Shown here: positions 11,111 to 22,703 of the stretch, piece after piece
Numbering within the stretch: position 1 is the stretch's first letter
Layout: each line of letters opens with the position of its first letter
Assembly: GCF_964204645.1 (NCBI RefSeq)
Contig: NC_134026.1
Location: forward strand, 15,094,450 to 15,158,449
Origin: Tubulanus polymorphus
Taxonomy: Eukaryota > Nemertea > Palaeonemertea > Tubulaniformes > Tubulanidae
Length of the DNA: 64,000 nucleotides
Direction of reading: 5' to 3'
Translations under genes and position numbers: made by a program
The notes under the pieces: generated by a model
The model's input: only the letters and a program-made list of their open reading frames with translations
Database searches by the model: none
What the model was told of the DNA's origin: nothing

Positions 11111-11154
11111 GGTTACTGCGGAGCCCCAGAAATATCTTTTTTTTCGTTCATAGG

Positions 11155-11588
11155 ACCTTTCGCTTAAAAATTCTTTCGTCGGAACAAAATTTATTTCGTT
11201 CCAACAAATAATATTCTGTTCGATTGAACCAATTTGAAAAAATCGTTAGACCATCAGAACATCAAGTTTTTCGTTCGAACAAGTATATTGTCAAAAGTTT
11301 TTTCTCCAAACCAAAATTATTAAGTATTTCGTTCAATTGTACAGAATTGTTATCATTCAAACATTCATTCCAAAAAATTGTTTTTGATCAACCAAATTTT
11401 TTTAACCGGGACAAAGTTTTTCATTTCAACAATAACATAGCTTTTTATTCGAACACATTTTTTGTCAGAATGAAGAAAAGTTTTGGTTCAAACAAAAAGC
11501 GTATTGTTTGATCAAACAGAATTGTTTTCATTCGAACACGATTTTCTTGTCGGAACATTAAGTTTTTTGGTCGAACAGCGTGTGAAGG
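11155..11588. repeat. Degenerate GTTCGAAC-spaced repeat
   Basis: Recurring TTCGTTCGAACA / CATTCGAACA / GTCGGAACA words spaced about 20-45 bp apart, separated by AAATTTT-type filler. It looks like an old satellite whose units are bounded by the palindrome GTTCGAAC. Short ORFs here are incidental. Confidence 0.6.
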
Positions 11589-11785
11589 TCACGACAATTC
11601 AAGATTTTGGTTTTATCGCCCGCGACAATTCATTTTTTGGTTTTGTCGCCCGCGACAATTCAATATTTTGGTTTTATCGCCAGCGACAATTGATTATTTT
11701 GGTTTTATCGCCCACGACAATTGATTATTTTGGTTTAAACGCCCGCTTCGACAATTCATTCTTTTGGTTTTGTCGCCCACTTTAT
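11589..11785 (+). repeat. Residual units of the 31-bp satellite
   Basis: Six or so further TTTTGGTTTTATCGCC/CGACAATTC units, diverged and on the same strand as the main array. They show that the MITE and the GTTCGAAC repeat lie inside, not beside, the original satellite block. Confidence 0.85.
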
Positions 11786-11789
11786 TAGC

Positions 11790-12960
11790 TATATATCGCG
11801 ATATATCGTGTCAAGTCGACATGAATATGTCGACATATCGTGACGTTTTCACGACAAATTTCGCTTTTTTACGGAAGCGATAAAAGGCCTCGAGATGTCG
11901 CGTTCCAACTCGACAAGTCGCCATATTTATGTCGGCATACCGCGATATATCGCGTCAAGTCGACATGAATATGTCGATATATCGTGACGTTTTGACGACA
12001 ACTCGAGGCCCTTTATCGCTTCCGTACTTTTTCGCCCATTTTCCACGGGACAAGCCGTCATTTGAAGACACGTTGAAATGTAAGATGAGGACGCCAGTAA
12101 TATGGCGACTGTACGGAAGCGATGAAGGGCCTCGAGTTGTCGTGTTCAAACTCGACAAGTCGCCATATTCATGTCGATATATCGCGATATATCGCGTCAA
12201 GTCGACATGAATATGTCGACATATCGTGACGTTTTCACGACAAACTTCGCTTTTTTGCCCATTTTCCACAGGACAAGCCGTCATTTGAAGACATGTCTAA
12301 ATGTAAGATGAGGACGCCAGTGATATGACGACTGAGTTTCAAGTCGTCATGAATATGTCGACTTGTCGCGAGGAAAATGGTCATGAGAACGAAATATGTC
12401 GTCAAAACGTCACGATATGTCGACATATTGATGTTGACTTGACGCGATATATCGCGGTATGTCGACATAAATATGGCGATTTGTCGAGTTGGAACGCGAC
12501 ATCTCAAGGCCCCTTATCGCTTCCGTACGACTGAGTTTCAAGTCGTCATGAATATGTCGAATTGTTGCGAGGAATATGGTTGAGAAAACGAAATATGTCG
12601 TCAAAACGTCACAATATGTCGACATATTCATGTCGACTTGAAGCGATATATCGCGATATGTCGACATAAATATGGCGACTTTGTCGAGTTGGAACGCGAC
12701 AACTCGAGGCCCCTTATGGCTTCCGTACTTCCGTATATATGGGACCCGTACAAAACCGTCGCGACCTTTTATCACGACGAAATTATGTCGAACAAATTTG
12801 ATACATCGCGATTTATCGACATAATTAAGTCGATATATCGTGTTAATATCACGATAAATCGTTATACGGATCACGCCTTTCACCAATCTCGACGTCTGTA
12901 TCTCAACATAACCGCGTACCGTCGACATAATTATCACCCCTTTAGCTAAAATGTCGTGAT
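11790..12960. repeat. Dyad-symmetric GTCGACAT satellite
   Basis: Blocks built from CGCGATATATCGCG, GTCGACATGAATATGTCGAC, ATCGTGACGTTTT and CTCGAGGCCCTTTATCGCTTCC. Copies run forward at about 11800-12290 and in reverse complement at about 12390-12740. For example, the forward TCGACAAGTCGCCATATTTATG (11918-11939) matches the reverse-complement CATAAATATGGCGATTTGTCGA (12466-12487). The array is therefore itself arranged as a large inverted repeat. ORFs in it read ISRQVDMNMST-like words from the repeat and are not genes. Confidence 0.85.
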
Positions 12961-13489
12961 ACGTATGGCAATTTATTGAGACAATATCGCAAAAAATTCG
13001 ACATAAAAATCACGACATTTTAAATAAGGTCTTCCTAGTTACATCGATATATTGAGATAGTTAACATAATTTCAATAAGGGGACGCATACTTAATGATGT
13101 TTAATGTTAGATGAATATGAAAGAAGAAATGAAGTTGGCAGAAAAATTAAAATGACTTTATCATCACCAGAATCTGGTGGACATATTGAATGTTGGGGTT
13201 CAGGTAGAATACCCCAAATGCTGGGGCACAATAATAGTGTTCGGTACATGGTCAATGAACTAAATAGGTCATTCGCATCAATACTTTGTCACAATTGATT
13301 TGCGGTATATTTTGGATTACTGTGTATGTCATTTGTCAGGACATGAAACAGTAGAAGACTTAGGATACTACCTAGCGTGACTCCACTACTTAGAACTTAT
13401 TCCAAGATGAGGCGTTCCGTTGATTTTGGCTATTTTGGTTTTCGTTCAGAGATAACTGCTGAGCCATTTGGGCGACCTATCATTGATAC
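12961..13489. other. Spacer with one unrecognised small ORF
   Basis: A 64-codon plus-strand ORF (13104-13298) contains SGGHIECWGSGRIPQM but matches no family I know, and no promoter or partner supports it. The rest is AT-rich and featureless. Confidence 0.25.
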
Positions 13490-13583
13490 TGTTTCCTAAT
13501 AGCCTGTTTAGTTAGTAATGGCTGATGTTGTGCCTTATCAAATGCTTTGTCGAAATCCACCGATGAACAGGATTCTAAGACAG
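13490..13583 (-). pseudogene. Reverse transcriptase fragment
   Basis: A short minus-strand open stretch reads SVDFDKAFDKAQHQPLL, which fits RT motif A and following residues of a non-LTR retrotransposon (FxDxxKAFDxxxHxxLL). It directly abuts the boundary motif at 13584. If the motif belongs to the same element as this fragment, the boundary could be the end of a truncated LINE. Confidence 0.4.
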
Positions 13584-13617
13584 CAGAAAACCCGTTATCG
13601 CTGCTTTGCAGCTATAT
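13584..13617 (-). repeat. Shared boundary motif, copy b
   Basis: Minus strand: ATATAGCTGC, AAAGCAGCGATAACGGG, TTTTCTG. It matches copy a (5351-5384) with two differences and ends the second PolB relic. Confidence 0.55.
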
Positions 13618-16600
13618 TTGTATTTATTATTTTGAGTAAGTATTAATTTTTCTGTATAAACATGATCTTTCGGTTTTATTTTCTTCTGGTATTCACTTAA
13701 ATAACTATCATCAACGGCTAAATGTTCTGGGCAATATGGTAAGTTTCTTGTTTTAAACTTTATGTTATCAGGATATTCTTAATCAACTACAAAGAAATTA
13801 CCAATTGTTGCTTCATCTTCTAAACTCATAATTGCGCTTTTCCAATTCGTTTTATCATCATTTTCAACTTCTGCTAATATAAAATTTTTGTATGGTTGAG
13901 GTTGCATCATTTGCCCAACCATATAAATTATTGGCATCAATATATAATAATTTATATTCATCATTTGCTTTAAAATGTCTATCTCCCATAACACCACTAA
14001 TTCCACCTCTAATTGATTTTTCAAATAATAAAACCATGTCTGGTTCTTTTAATAAATCTAATTCTACATTTGTATATTTTAAACCACATTGCCAAGTTAA
14101 ACCAGGACTTGAATAACAAAAGCAGGGATCAACATTAAAATGATTCAAATTAACTTCTCTAAATTTTTCAAATATGTCAGTCAATATCATAACATCTGAT
14201 TCCAAGTATAAATCTACTAATTCACCATGATTTTCTATCATAAAATGATTCCAAATATTCAATGTTCTATTAGAAACTTCATCTTTCACATACTCCTCTT
14301 TTAATTGATCATAAAATTGTTCTTTTAATAATTCTGTTACATTAAAATCATCATGTGTTTTATAAAACGAATAAGGAATTGCGCCTTTATATCTCAATAA
14401 TTTAAAATCTTGTTCATTTGGATAATAATGTCGAGTTATTATAAAATCATTATCAACTAAATTTTTGCTAAATTATCTAATGAACTTGCTAGAAATCTAT
14501 AAGAATCTAAAAATCTAATGCAACCAAATTGAAATGAAATATAATTTTCAGATGTCTTAGCTAATAGTTTAAAATCATATTTTCTTACATTTGCTTCATT
14601 CATAGCATTATATTCTTCTATTTCTTGATTAATTGCGCCCAATTTTCCTGATAATTGTTTTATAAATAGATGGGTATCATAGCCTGATAATTTATGAAAT
14701 AATATTGGTACGAAATTAGCTTTCTTAGCTTGTAAATTGCAATCTTCATGAGCAGCGCCACGGTATTTTGAATTTAAATGATCGTGATCTCTAACTTTTT
14801 TATCAAATGAATAAAAACGTTTTTCACAGTAACAACAATGAGTTGCATAATCAAAATCAATTTCATCTTCTTTTTTCATAACTATTCTTTTATTTTTGTT
14901 TAATAATTGTGCGAAATCACTTTCTAATTCAATTATTTTGTTACAAAAATCATTAACTACATCTTCACCTCTAAAAGAAATATATTAACTTTCATATAAT
15001 TCAGGATAATTTGATTTTATATAAATTCCATAAGCAGCAGCTCTTTGATGAACTTTTTAAATTGTATTTATAATTGGTGGGTCTTGAATTATATCTTCAT
15101 TTAGTTCATTTTCTTTATCCATTGATTTTAAAAATAGTTTTTTGTTATATATTTCTTTTCTATCTTGATCAGTTAATTCTTTATTCAACGATTCAAAATC
15201 CCCATAAATTACAAATGGAACAATATTTTTAAATTTATGATTAGTAAATTTCAACTTACAATCTTTTTTTGTTGGCATTATTAATTTACAAAAATCTTTA
15301 TTATCACATAATTCTTTATGTTTTAGTAACGCATTTTCTGTCATAAATTTAGATAAACATTTTCTACGTAGATAAATTTTATTATGATGGTCACTTTCTT
15401 TTCTAAAGAATAAATCAATTTGTTTTAACCACATATAATGTTCATTTTCATCTTTTTTGTAATATAACAAATCTATAACATTTTCATCATCATAATATTC
15501 TGTTAAATATAAAGCTTCTAATGTATAATCTTTAATATTTTCACCTTTTGTATCTGGTAATTGCATTAATTCGAATACATTTATTTTTAAATTATTAACT
15601 TTTTCTATTTTAGGAATAATTTTTATAGTTACTGGATATTGATCAATTTTATATAATGTTTCATATTTCCGGTAATTTGTTTTTCTACAAACATGTTCTT
15701 CTGTTGCGTGTAAGCAACTAATAATTGACCATAGAAACATTTACTATCTTCATTTTGAACATTTATTACTGCTTTTGTTGTAAATGGATGCGTTAATATC
15801 CTTTTCTGTTGTAAAGTTTGAATCATTTTTAAACATTTTATTACTTTTTGATGTTTTATTTCTTTTTGTATTATAAACATTCAAATATAAAAATATAATT
15901 TCATTTAATGATAAGCCAGAACCCTCAAAATATCTTTCCTCAATATGACGTTTAAATTCATTAAATATTTTTTCTAATTTCGCTTTTATTTGTGTTTTTG
16001 ATATTGTTTCTTCACAGTGTGTTTGAATATTATAATCCATTTTTTCTTCTGATTTTACAAAACTTACTTTCCCAGAGATACTAATTTTTGGATATTCAAC
16101 ATCTGTAATAAAGTCCATTATTTTTTCCATGATTTCAATAAATTTACTATAATCTTCTATTGTTGCTCCTTTAAAAAATCTAAATATAATAGCTGCTGGT
16201 CCAATATTACTACGTAATGTTTCTAAAATTTCAATTGTATCTTTTATTTCTAGTGAATCGATATAATTTCTTACATTTTCCATGTAAGGTTTATTTGAAA
16301 TAGATTTAGTTTTTGAAACTGGTTTTTTTACTTGTTGAGGTTTATTATCAAAATAATCTGTTCCTAAAACATTATTACTTAAATTTTGTTTGTGTTTTTG
16401 CGATTCGAGATGTCTTTTATAATTCCTTTTTGCTATAAATTCATTACAAACTTCACATTTTATTTCATCCATATTCATATTTTCTAATTGTTCTTTTCTT
16501 TCATTGGAATTTTCTGGAGTTTCAAAATCTATAACATTTTTTATATGATTTGCAGTTTTTTCATGTCGTGCTTTATGAGATTTATCAATGTATTTTTTAC

Positions 16601-16662
16601 AACATGTACAATAATATTGATTTTCATTAACATCATTGTTTTCTGTCTGGTACTCACTATCT
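13618..16662 (-). pseudogene. Polinton-like PolB, N-terminal two-thirds (copy 2)
   Basis: From the 5' side: a CCxxC zinc motif (about 16610), a second C2H2 finger CEVCNEF...HLESQKH (about 16450), then the conserved SNKPYMENVRNYIDSL region. Next come Exo I FVIYGDFESLN (about 15200), an endonuclease VII-like zinc/HNH insert (CCYCEKRF, VRDHDHLNSKYRGAAHEDC, about 14800), Exo II LSGYDTHLF (about 14680) and Exo III SDVMILTDIF (about 14180). Motif A is YIDANNLYGWA (about 13930). The expected initiator ATG, present in copy 3, is ATT here. Several frameshifts and stops break the frame (near 15740, 15058, 14985, 14457 and 13910). The gene is cut off past motif A by the boundary motif at 13617. It lies about 90 bp from the element terminus at 16752. 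Confidence 0.85.
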
Positions 16663-16752
16663 CCAATTTATTAGGGAAAAAAATTACCCGTGGTGATGAG
16701 TGGTGTGTCGCCCTCTCGCCCTCTGGTCTGAAACCCTGATATTCCAATTACT
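16663..16752 (-). repeat. Polinton-like terminus next to PolB copy 2
   Basis: Read inward from 16752: AGTAATTGGAATATCAGG, GTTTCAGACCAGAG, the doubled GGCGAGAGGGCGA word, then CACTCATCACCAC. The same order of words occurs beside PolB copy 3 (40315) and at 53011, and more loosely at 54169. Ends starting with AG are usual for Polintons. Confidence 0.65.
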
Positions 16753-17016
16753 GGTACATTGTATATTCTTTTGGTCTTTTTAATTTATCTCACCTAAATC
16801 TATTCAATCCGTTTGTGTAAGCCTACAGTATTAGTACACTGTTGGGACAAATGGAAAACATGGCATAATAACGAAATTGGCATTATAAAGAATGGAACTT
16901 TCATCAAATTTGGGTTAGATTGGGCAAATTTGTTCTCTGAAATGGCATTTAGTGAGCAATGGCAATAAAAAGGATCGCATTATAATGAACTTTGAATTTA
17001 ATAACTATAAGGAAGA

Positions 17017-18331
17017 GGGCCTACCTGATTCATTAACTACTGCAGCGGCTGATGTCCAACGATGTGAATTTGCATTTACTGTTGAAATGTAGGTCGTGTC
17101 AGTACCTTGAAGAACACTGCCAGCATACTGTTGAATACACGTATGCAATTGAATGAAATTTGTTAAACAATGATCAATAATATTGAAATTAAACAAATCA
17201 ATCCTACCAAAATAGTCAGCATGCCACAACTATGCCCATCAAGTTGTTTCTGGTGAGGCGGTTCAATTATGGACCATTCAATATCATCAATGTCATGTCT
17301 AACAAGGGCTGTGGCTCAGTAAGTCAAGTAAGACCTTCTATTGAGATGAGCAACAGTTTGGAAATTATACATACAGTAATACATTGACATCGATAGAGAA
17401 TGAATAACGCAGTTTTCATAATGATTTCTTACTTAATATTCTTCAGTGCTTGAGCTTTTTGAAAATCAGATGCTCCAAATGGATCAAGGTAGACGATTTC
17501 ATAATTTGTGGGCTTGATCATCTAATATGAATAAAAAATGCATAATTTCTAAATACTTAATATTTGACAAATAAAAACCGAAATTATCAAATAATTATAA
17601 TCCTACTTACTACCAGAACCCAATGATTACCATCCTTGTTATAGCCGCCAATGATCATATCTTTGTTTTCAAAATTTATCTAGTTATCAAATAGATTTTA
17701 TGAAAGACAGCTCAAGAGTAAATGAAAAACAAGAAAAGTTATCGAAATACTACATACTTTCTTGAATAGACTATATTTGTATCGTGACAATCGGGGTTAT
17801 TATATAAGAATCAACAACCATACAGTCATACATACTTTTTCAGCTTCAAGGGCTAGAGCCATGTTTATCACCTGAAAAAAGAGTAAAACATATTGATATA
17901 AAGTTCAATGAAAAAATGCACATGGGATGATTTATTAGCCAGTAACAATACATGTTGTCTAGAACTGTATGAGATACTAATACAAACAAGAGTTTTAAGA
18001 TCTTCCAAAACAACACACAACTTACCTCACTAGTAACATAGGAATTTAATTTCAAGGACCGCAATCCCTCATCGGTCAAGAGATGACTTATAAGTTTTTT
18101 AAGTATTTTGTTATTTTCCTGTTACGTGTTTCCACTGTATCCAAATGTAAAATAAATACTATACCTGCATATGCTATAGGACAGTTTCAGACAATTCGGT
18201 GGGATCATATGAGCTAGTTTTCGCTGGAAAAGGTGGTGGTAGTCATTCCGTGGACATCCAGAAATCGTGCTCAAAGCCCGAACTGCATTCGCTTTGCTGG
18301 GACTTTTTTTTCTTGGTGGTCGATCAAACAC
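17017..18331 (-). CDS. C48 (Ulp1/SENP-type) cysteine protease, multi-exon, partial
   Basis: Minus-strand exons with good GT-AG borders join in phase. They end or start about 18331-18167 (KANAVRALSTISGCPRNDYH), 18080-18027 (LLTDEGLRSLKLNSYVTSE), 17870-17835 (VINMALALEAEK), 17682-17612, 17521-17435, 17308-17216 and 17135-17019. Catalytic residues of clan CE appear in order: His in DGNHWVLV, Asp in VYLDPFG, Gln in PPHQKQLD and Cys in GHSCGML. C48 proteases cleave SUMO-like tails, and the same family is carried by several DNA transposons. Neither end is complete: the first coding exon and the C-terminal exons are not resolved. It has no stop in the joined exons, so it could be functional. A HECT-like relic lies divergently upstream, which hints at an element-borne pair. 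Confidence 0.65.
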
Positions 18332-18565
18332 TCAGAAGTTAGATTCCAAGTACCTAGATTCGTTCCTTGCCAATTTTACTGGCAAAGAAATACATGACAC
18401 TCTTGAGTAAGGACAATCATATTCTGTTGCGTCCTACTTGGATGAACAGTGGACATCAGTGCCAAGAATTTACATGCATACAAAGGTAATCAAGTCTGAA
18501 TTATTTACTTAACTCCATACTTTCAGTTTTAGCATAGGAATATGGTATCTTATATCTTATTCCAG

Positions 18566-19160
18566 GTGCGCATGGATGGTGAAGAAGTGACCGCAGAAAC
18601 TGCACAGGCCAGTGTCATTGAGACCATTGAGCACGTGGTTGGAGCAAACGCCATTATTGAAAGCTCTAGGCAACTTGATGCCTTAAGTACTGGGAACATT
18701 TTTGAAAGAATTGACCAATCCGGTGTGGCTGAAACTACAGGAAGACTAAGCAACGACAGAAACGTTTCTCGCAACTGAGTATCTAGCTTCTGGTAACTTG
18801 GAGCAGCCTGATACGCCCACTATATCATTCCGGGTACCAGTATCAACTACTTACCATGAACCCCTATTGCCAGATGAGTTACCAGATCTTCCCTCATCAG
18901 ACGAGTTACCAGATATTCCCTCTGTGGATTTTCAGGGTGTTCCAGATTACACTATTCTAATCCGTAGAGCGGCGGTATTAAATGATATGTTAATTGCCTT
19001 TTCTGATCATGATATCCTTGGCAAGAATGTTGTTGCTCGCCTGATATAACCGAATGGGGATTTGGAAATGGGTGAAGGGAATGGAGTGTTTGCGGATGTC
19101 CTCAGTGATTTTTGGGATGAGCTCAAAAAACAAATGGGTGGCAATGTCGAGAACAAGTGA
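18566..19160 (+). pseudogene. HECT-like / G2E3-like relic
   Basis: An exon starts after TTATTCCAG (ends 18565). An acidic stretch has repeated PDELPDLPSSDELPDIPS, and the end reads GDLEMGEGNGVFADVLSDFW, which resembles the region leading into HECT-like domains of element-associated G2E3-like proteins in invertebrates. A frameshift near 18760 separates the two halves, and an in-frame TAA lies at 19047-19049. The HECT catalytic Cys region is absent. The family call is tentative. Confidence 0.4.
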
Positions 19161-19164
19161 GAAA

Positions 19165-19530
19165 AATTGAGAATTGAGTTCTAACGAACAACGTAATTAC
19201 ATTTATTTACACTACACTTTACGGATTTACATATGCTCTGCTCGCAAGAGCTGCAAAACGACAATTGCCGTACATATACCATACAGTCGATCATGCGCAC
19301 TAGTCGCGGCGCGAAAACCTTGGCGGGAAAATATTCCCGACATACTCCCGGCCCAAACAGGTTGTACAAATAGACAGAAAACGAATTCCATCTAGATTAC
19401 GCCTGGTTAGATTGAAGTTACAAACTACAAATTACAAAACATGTGTGAACATAATTAATTATTACAATCGCGATAATTACGGTATCGTCGAATACACAGT
19501 TCATTGTGTCGAATTCAAACTATTCATTTC
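19165..19530 (-). repeat. Probable 3' LTR of a BEL/Pao element
   Basis: Follows the BEL/Pao integrase tail on the minus strand. It contains AATAAA (about 19200) just before the end and finishes with TTCTCA. Limits are approximate because no second LTR is in the window. It lies a few bases after the HECT-like relic. Confidence 0.45.
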
Positions 19531-19599
19531 ACGGATATTTTTACGTGCGATCCGCGCAGCACAGCGCTGCGGCCGGGCTGAGTGCAACTCCGAACCGAG

Positions 19600-20233
19600 T
19601 TCCGGACCACGTTCGACTGTCCGTTGATTCACCTCCGAAGGACCGGCATTTACCTCTAGCGGATAGAGTTTTGTTAACGGTCTACTAGTCGTTCCTGTTG
19701 TGGTTTTAAGTAACGCTGAACGCACGACGTTGTCCCGGCCGAAATTTAAACCGTTGACTCTCCCAAGCCTGCAGTCGACTCGCGGTCCATCATTATGAAT
19801 TAGGACGACGTCCCCAACGCGAACGCTTTAACTCCGACTTCAGGAATTAACGCAAACGAGTCTCACGCAAAGCTGTAAGTTAGACATGTTGCCATCTTTT
19901 CACGAAATGCTGATACAGGTGAGCTCGGTGCTTAGCTCTGTATTGAATAGCTGTCTCTTTGAACTCCGGATTGCGCAGATTATCGACGTTTACGACGGAA
20001 TACGGTACGGTTGATTTACGGCGTCCCTGAAACAATTGGGACGGTGTTATCGGATCAGGGTCGTTTAAATCACTGGACACGTACGTCAACGACCTATCAT
20101 TTAACACCGCTTCGATTTCGGTCACTATGGTTGCATGTTCGCCTCGATCGAGTTTGTTACGATGTAGAACTTTTCTCAGTAGCCGTTTGGTCATTCCAAT
20201 TAACCTTCCCCATAGACCCCCGAACCAAGGAGC
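19600..20233 (-). pseudogene. BEL/Pao integrase C-terminus and DUF5641, truncated
   Basis: The frame begins at APWFGGLWGRLIGMTKRLL, the conserved integrase C-terminal segment of BEL/Pao retrotransposons (PWWGGFWERLV type). It continues with EIEAVLNDRSLTYVSSDLND and DPITPSQLFQGRR, then the DUF5641-like tail ending RPLTKLYPLEVN (about 19650). A TAA and a frameshift occur near 19870. The 5' part of the element is missing, because the PLE 3' end abuts the APW codons at 20233. Downstream is the presumed LTR. Confidence 0.75.
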
Positions 20234-20234
20234 T

Positions 20235-20255
20235 AGGGTTAGGGTTAGGGTTAGG
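20235..20255 (+). repeat. Telomere-like (TTAGGG)3 at a PLE 3' end
   Basis: Three TTAGGG units followed by TTAGGTTTAGAG. The other PLE 3' ends (30718, 36981) have only CTAAGGTTAGG before the same GTTTAGAG, so the extra units are specific to this insertion. Confidence 0.8.
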
Positions 20256-20369
20256 TTTAGAGATAGAGGTTAGGGGACCAAACCGAAGGTTTGGAGACCC
20301 CACTAGTGCACGGGCAGCGGGTTATCCCTGTAAAAAAGTAGTGAGAGTTAATTGTTGTAGTGAGGCGGT

Positions 20370-22548
20370 CTACGGGACGTTCATGCCTCGGGGTGTGTTC
20401 GTGTCGAGTCGTCGTATCCAGTCTTGTTCGGCTGCTTCGCGGATCGGTCTCGTGGAGCCTGGTAGGTGTTGGAGACCGTACACCCGAAAGTGTTCGCGGG
20501 TGTGGTCGGCTTGGTTGAAGTGGTCCGAGACTGGAGTCGAATTCTTCGTTCTGATGCGTGAGACGTGATGAGTGACGCGTTCTCGTAGAGACATTCCGGT
20601 TTGGCCGACGTACAGCATGTTGCACTTGGTGCATTCGATGCAGTATACAATTTCACGGGTCGCGCAATTAATTGTGCTGCGGATCGCGTGCATTTTGTTG
20701 TGGCTGCGGCAAACGGTTGTTTCTCGGACGAGTGGACACGTACGACATCTCGGTGTTCTGCATTTCTTGGTGCCTCGACGTCGGGTTGACGGAGTTCTTT
20801 GAGTAGACCTGGAAATAGAAGAATTGGAAACAACGGAAGTATTTCTGTTACGATGCGGTGAAGAGGGGACTCGGGGAGGGGGTGGCTCCGTGGGTTTGAG
20901 CTGCGACGAAGTTAGGAGATCTTTGAGACTCTTGTGCTTGGTGTAGGCGGTGACCGTGGTTACCTCGTCAGACCGGCCGGTGGCCGTAGCCAGTTCCGTA
21001 AATCTGGTTTGATTTTATTTTGATGTGTCGCAGTTCGCGGTCTTTGTAGCCACGACCTCTGAGTACTTTAAGGACGGTTCCGGACGCTGCGTGTAAGTCC
21101 GAATCGTTATTGCAGATGCGCCGGAACCGGAGAATTTGACTTTTAACTATACCGGAAAATGTGTGTTTAGGGTGAAACGAGGATCGATGTAGTAATTGAT
21201 GCGAATCGGTTGGTTTGAAGTAGACTTTGGTGTCTACTGTGCCACTTGTCTCGAATTGCGGGCCTTTGAAAGTGGTTACGTCCAGGAAGTTGACGCTGGT
21301 GTCGCTGATTTCGAACTTGAGTTTGATGGATCGGCTCACTGTTTGTAGGACGTCGATGAATTGCATCAACGTTTCGCGGCCGTGTTCCCAAACTATGTAG
21401 ATGTTGTCGATGAACCGAGCGTATAGCGATGGTTGGAGTTCGCTTCTGGACAGACCTTCTTTTTCCCATTCGGCTACAAAGATATTGGCATAAGAAGGAG
21501 CAAAACGCTTACCCATTGCGGTACCTTTTACCTGTAAATATGTGTTTTCGTTAAAGTTAAAGTCGTTTTTCTTCAGGCTGATTTCGAGTAGTTTCAGCAG
21601 CTCGGCATCCGGGCGTCCCGGGTTTGGGTTATCTCGGAGAGCTTGTCGGATGCTGGCGATACCCTCTTCGTGGGGGATGTTGGTGTAGAGCGAATCGATG
21701 TCCATGGTGACGAGTAACGCATCGGCGCTAAATTGTTTACCGGCCAAAATATCTAGAAAGTGGTTGGTATCTTTGACGTACGACGGGTGACCGCGGGCGA
21801 TCGGCTGCAAATAGTAGTCGATCCATTCCGAAATTTCGTAGGTTTCGGAGCCGCAGTCGGAGACGATCGGTCTCCCCGGCGGTACGCGATCGGGTACCGT
21901 CCACTTCTCGCGTTCTTTATGGATTTTGGGAAGCAGATAGAACTGCCTCTGTTTCGGATTATCGGGCGGTAATAGATATTCGGCGGTTTTTAGCGGGATG
22001 ATTTTTCGTCGAGCCATATTTTCGATGATTTCGCGAATTTCTTCCCCGGTCTGTTCGAAGATCGGTTGCTGCAGCGGCTGATAATACTCGAGATCGGCTA
22101 GTTGGAGCATGGCTTCGTGGACGTAGTCGTCGCGGTCCATGATAACCGTAGCGGAACCCTTATCGGCGGCTTTGATGACAATATTAGTGTTGTCACGCAG
22201 CTGCTGGAGGGCTTCGCGTTCCTGTTTAGTGAGGTTATCATTTACGCGACGCGTATCCCTGGTTTGTTGAGCCAATTCGTGCGCGTCGTTGCAGAACCCG
22301 GCGATTACTGGTTCTATTTCATCCGGAGCCCAACTGCTGGGCAGACGGAAACGCGGAGCCTCGCGGTCCGGTTTGTCTCGGAAGTGATGGTCGAGTTTCA
22401 CTAGCCGGTTGAATCGGCACACTCCCTTGGTGCGCTCGGTCGCGGCGGCATCAGAACCGATTTTTGGAGTCGGGCAATAAGTGAGGCCCTTTCGGAGTAG
22501 CTGATGTTGCGCCGGACTTAGGCGGAGTGAACGTGTGAGGTTGACCAC
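20370..22548 (-). pseudogene. PLE reverse transcriptase / GIY-YIG (ORF2), copy B, inactivated
   Basis: RT domain with RPIVSDCGSE, MDIDSLYTNIPHEEG (motif A), VKGTAMGKRFAPSYAN (motif B) and motif C, which reads FIDNI instead of FIDDI, so a catalytic Asp is lost. About 130 bp after the HIK residues (position about 21015) is replaced by about 10 bp relative to copy A. This shifts the frame and ends the ORF at 20968. The C-terminal GIY-YIG region continues in another frame (20693-20370, CTKCNMLYVGQTG). It cannot make a full protein. Confidence 0.9.
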
Positions 22549-22703
22549 CGGGCTCCCGAGAGCGGTGACCGGATCGCGTCGCGCTTGGTTTGGTGCCGGT
22601 TCTTCGTGTTCGTCGGACCTGGAAATGGAAGAAATCAGAGAAGCATTGGTTAATTCCGGTTGATTTAACTCACCAATAGTGGACCCGTTGGTCTCACTAA
22701 TAC

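Noticed and set aside
10780-11153. ORFs in the GC-rich MITE
   Set aside because: They exist on both strands due to CGAC/GTCG repeats and have no family.
11929-12949. ORFs on both strands with ISRQVDMNMST-like text
   Set aside because: They are translations of the GTCGACAT satellite in both orientations.
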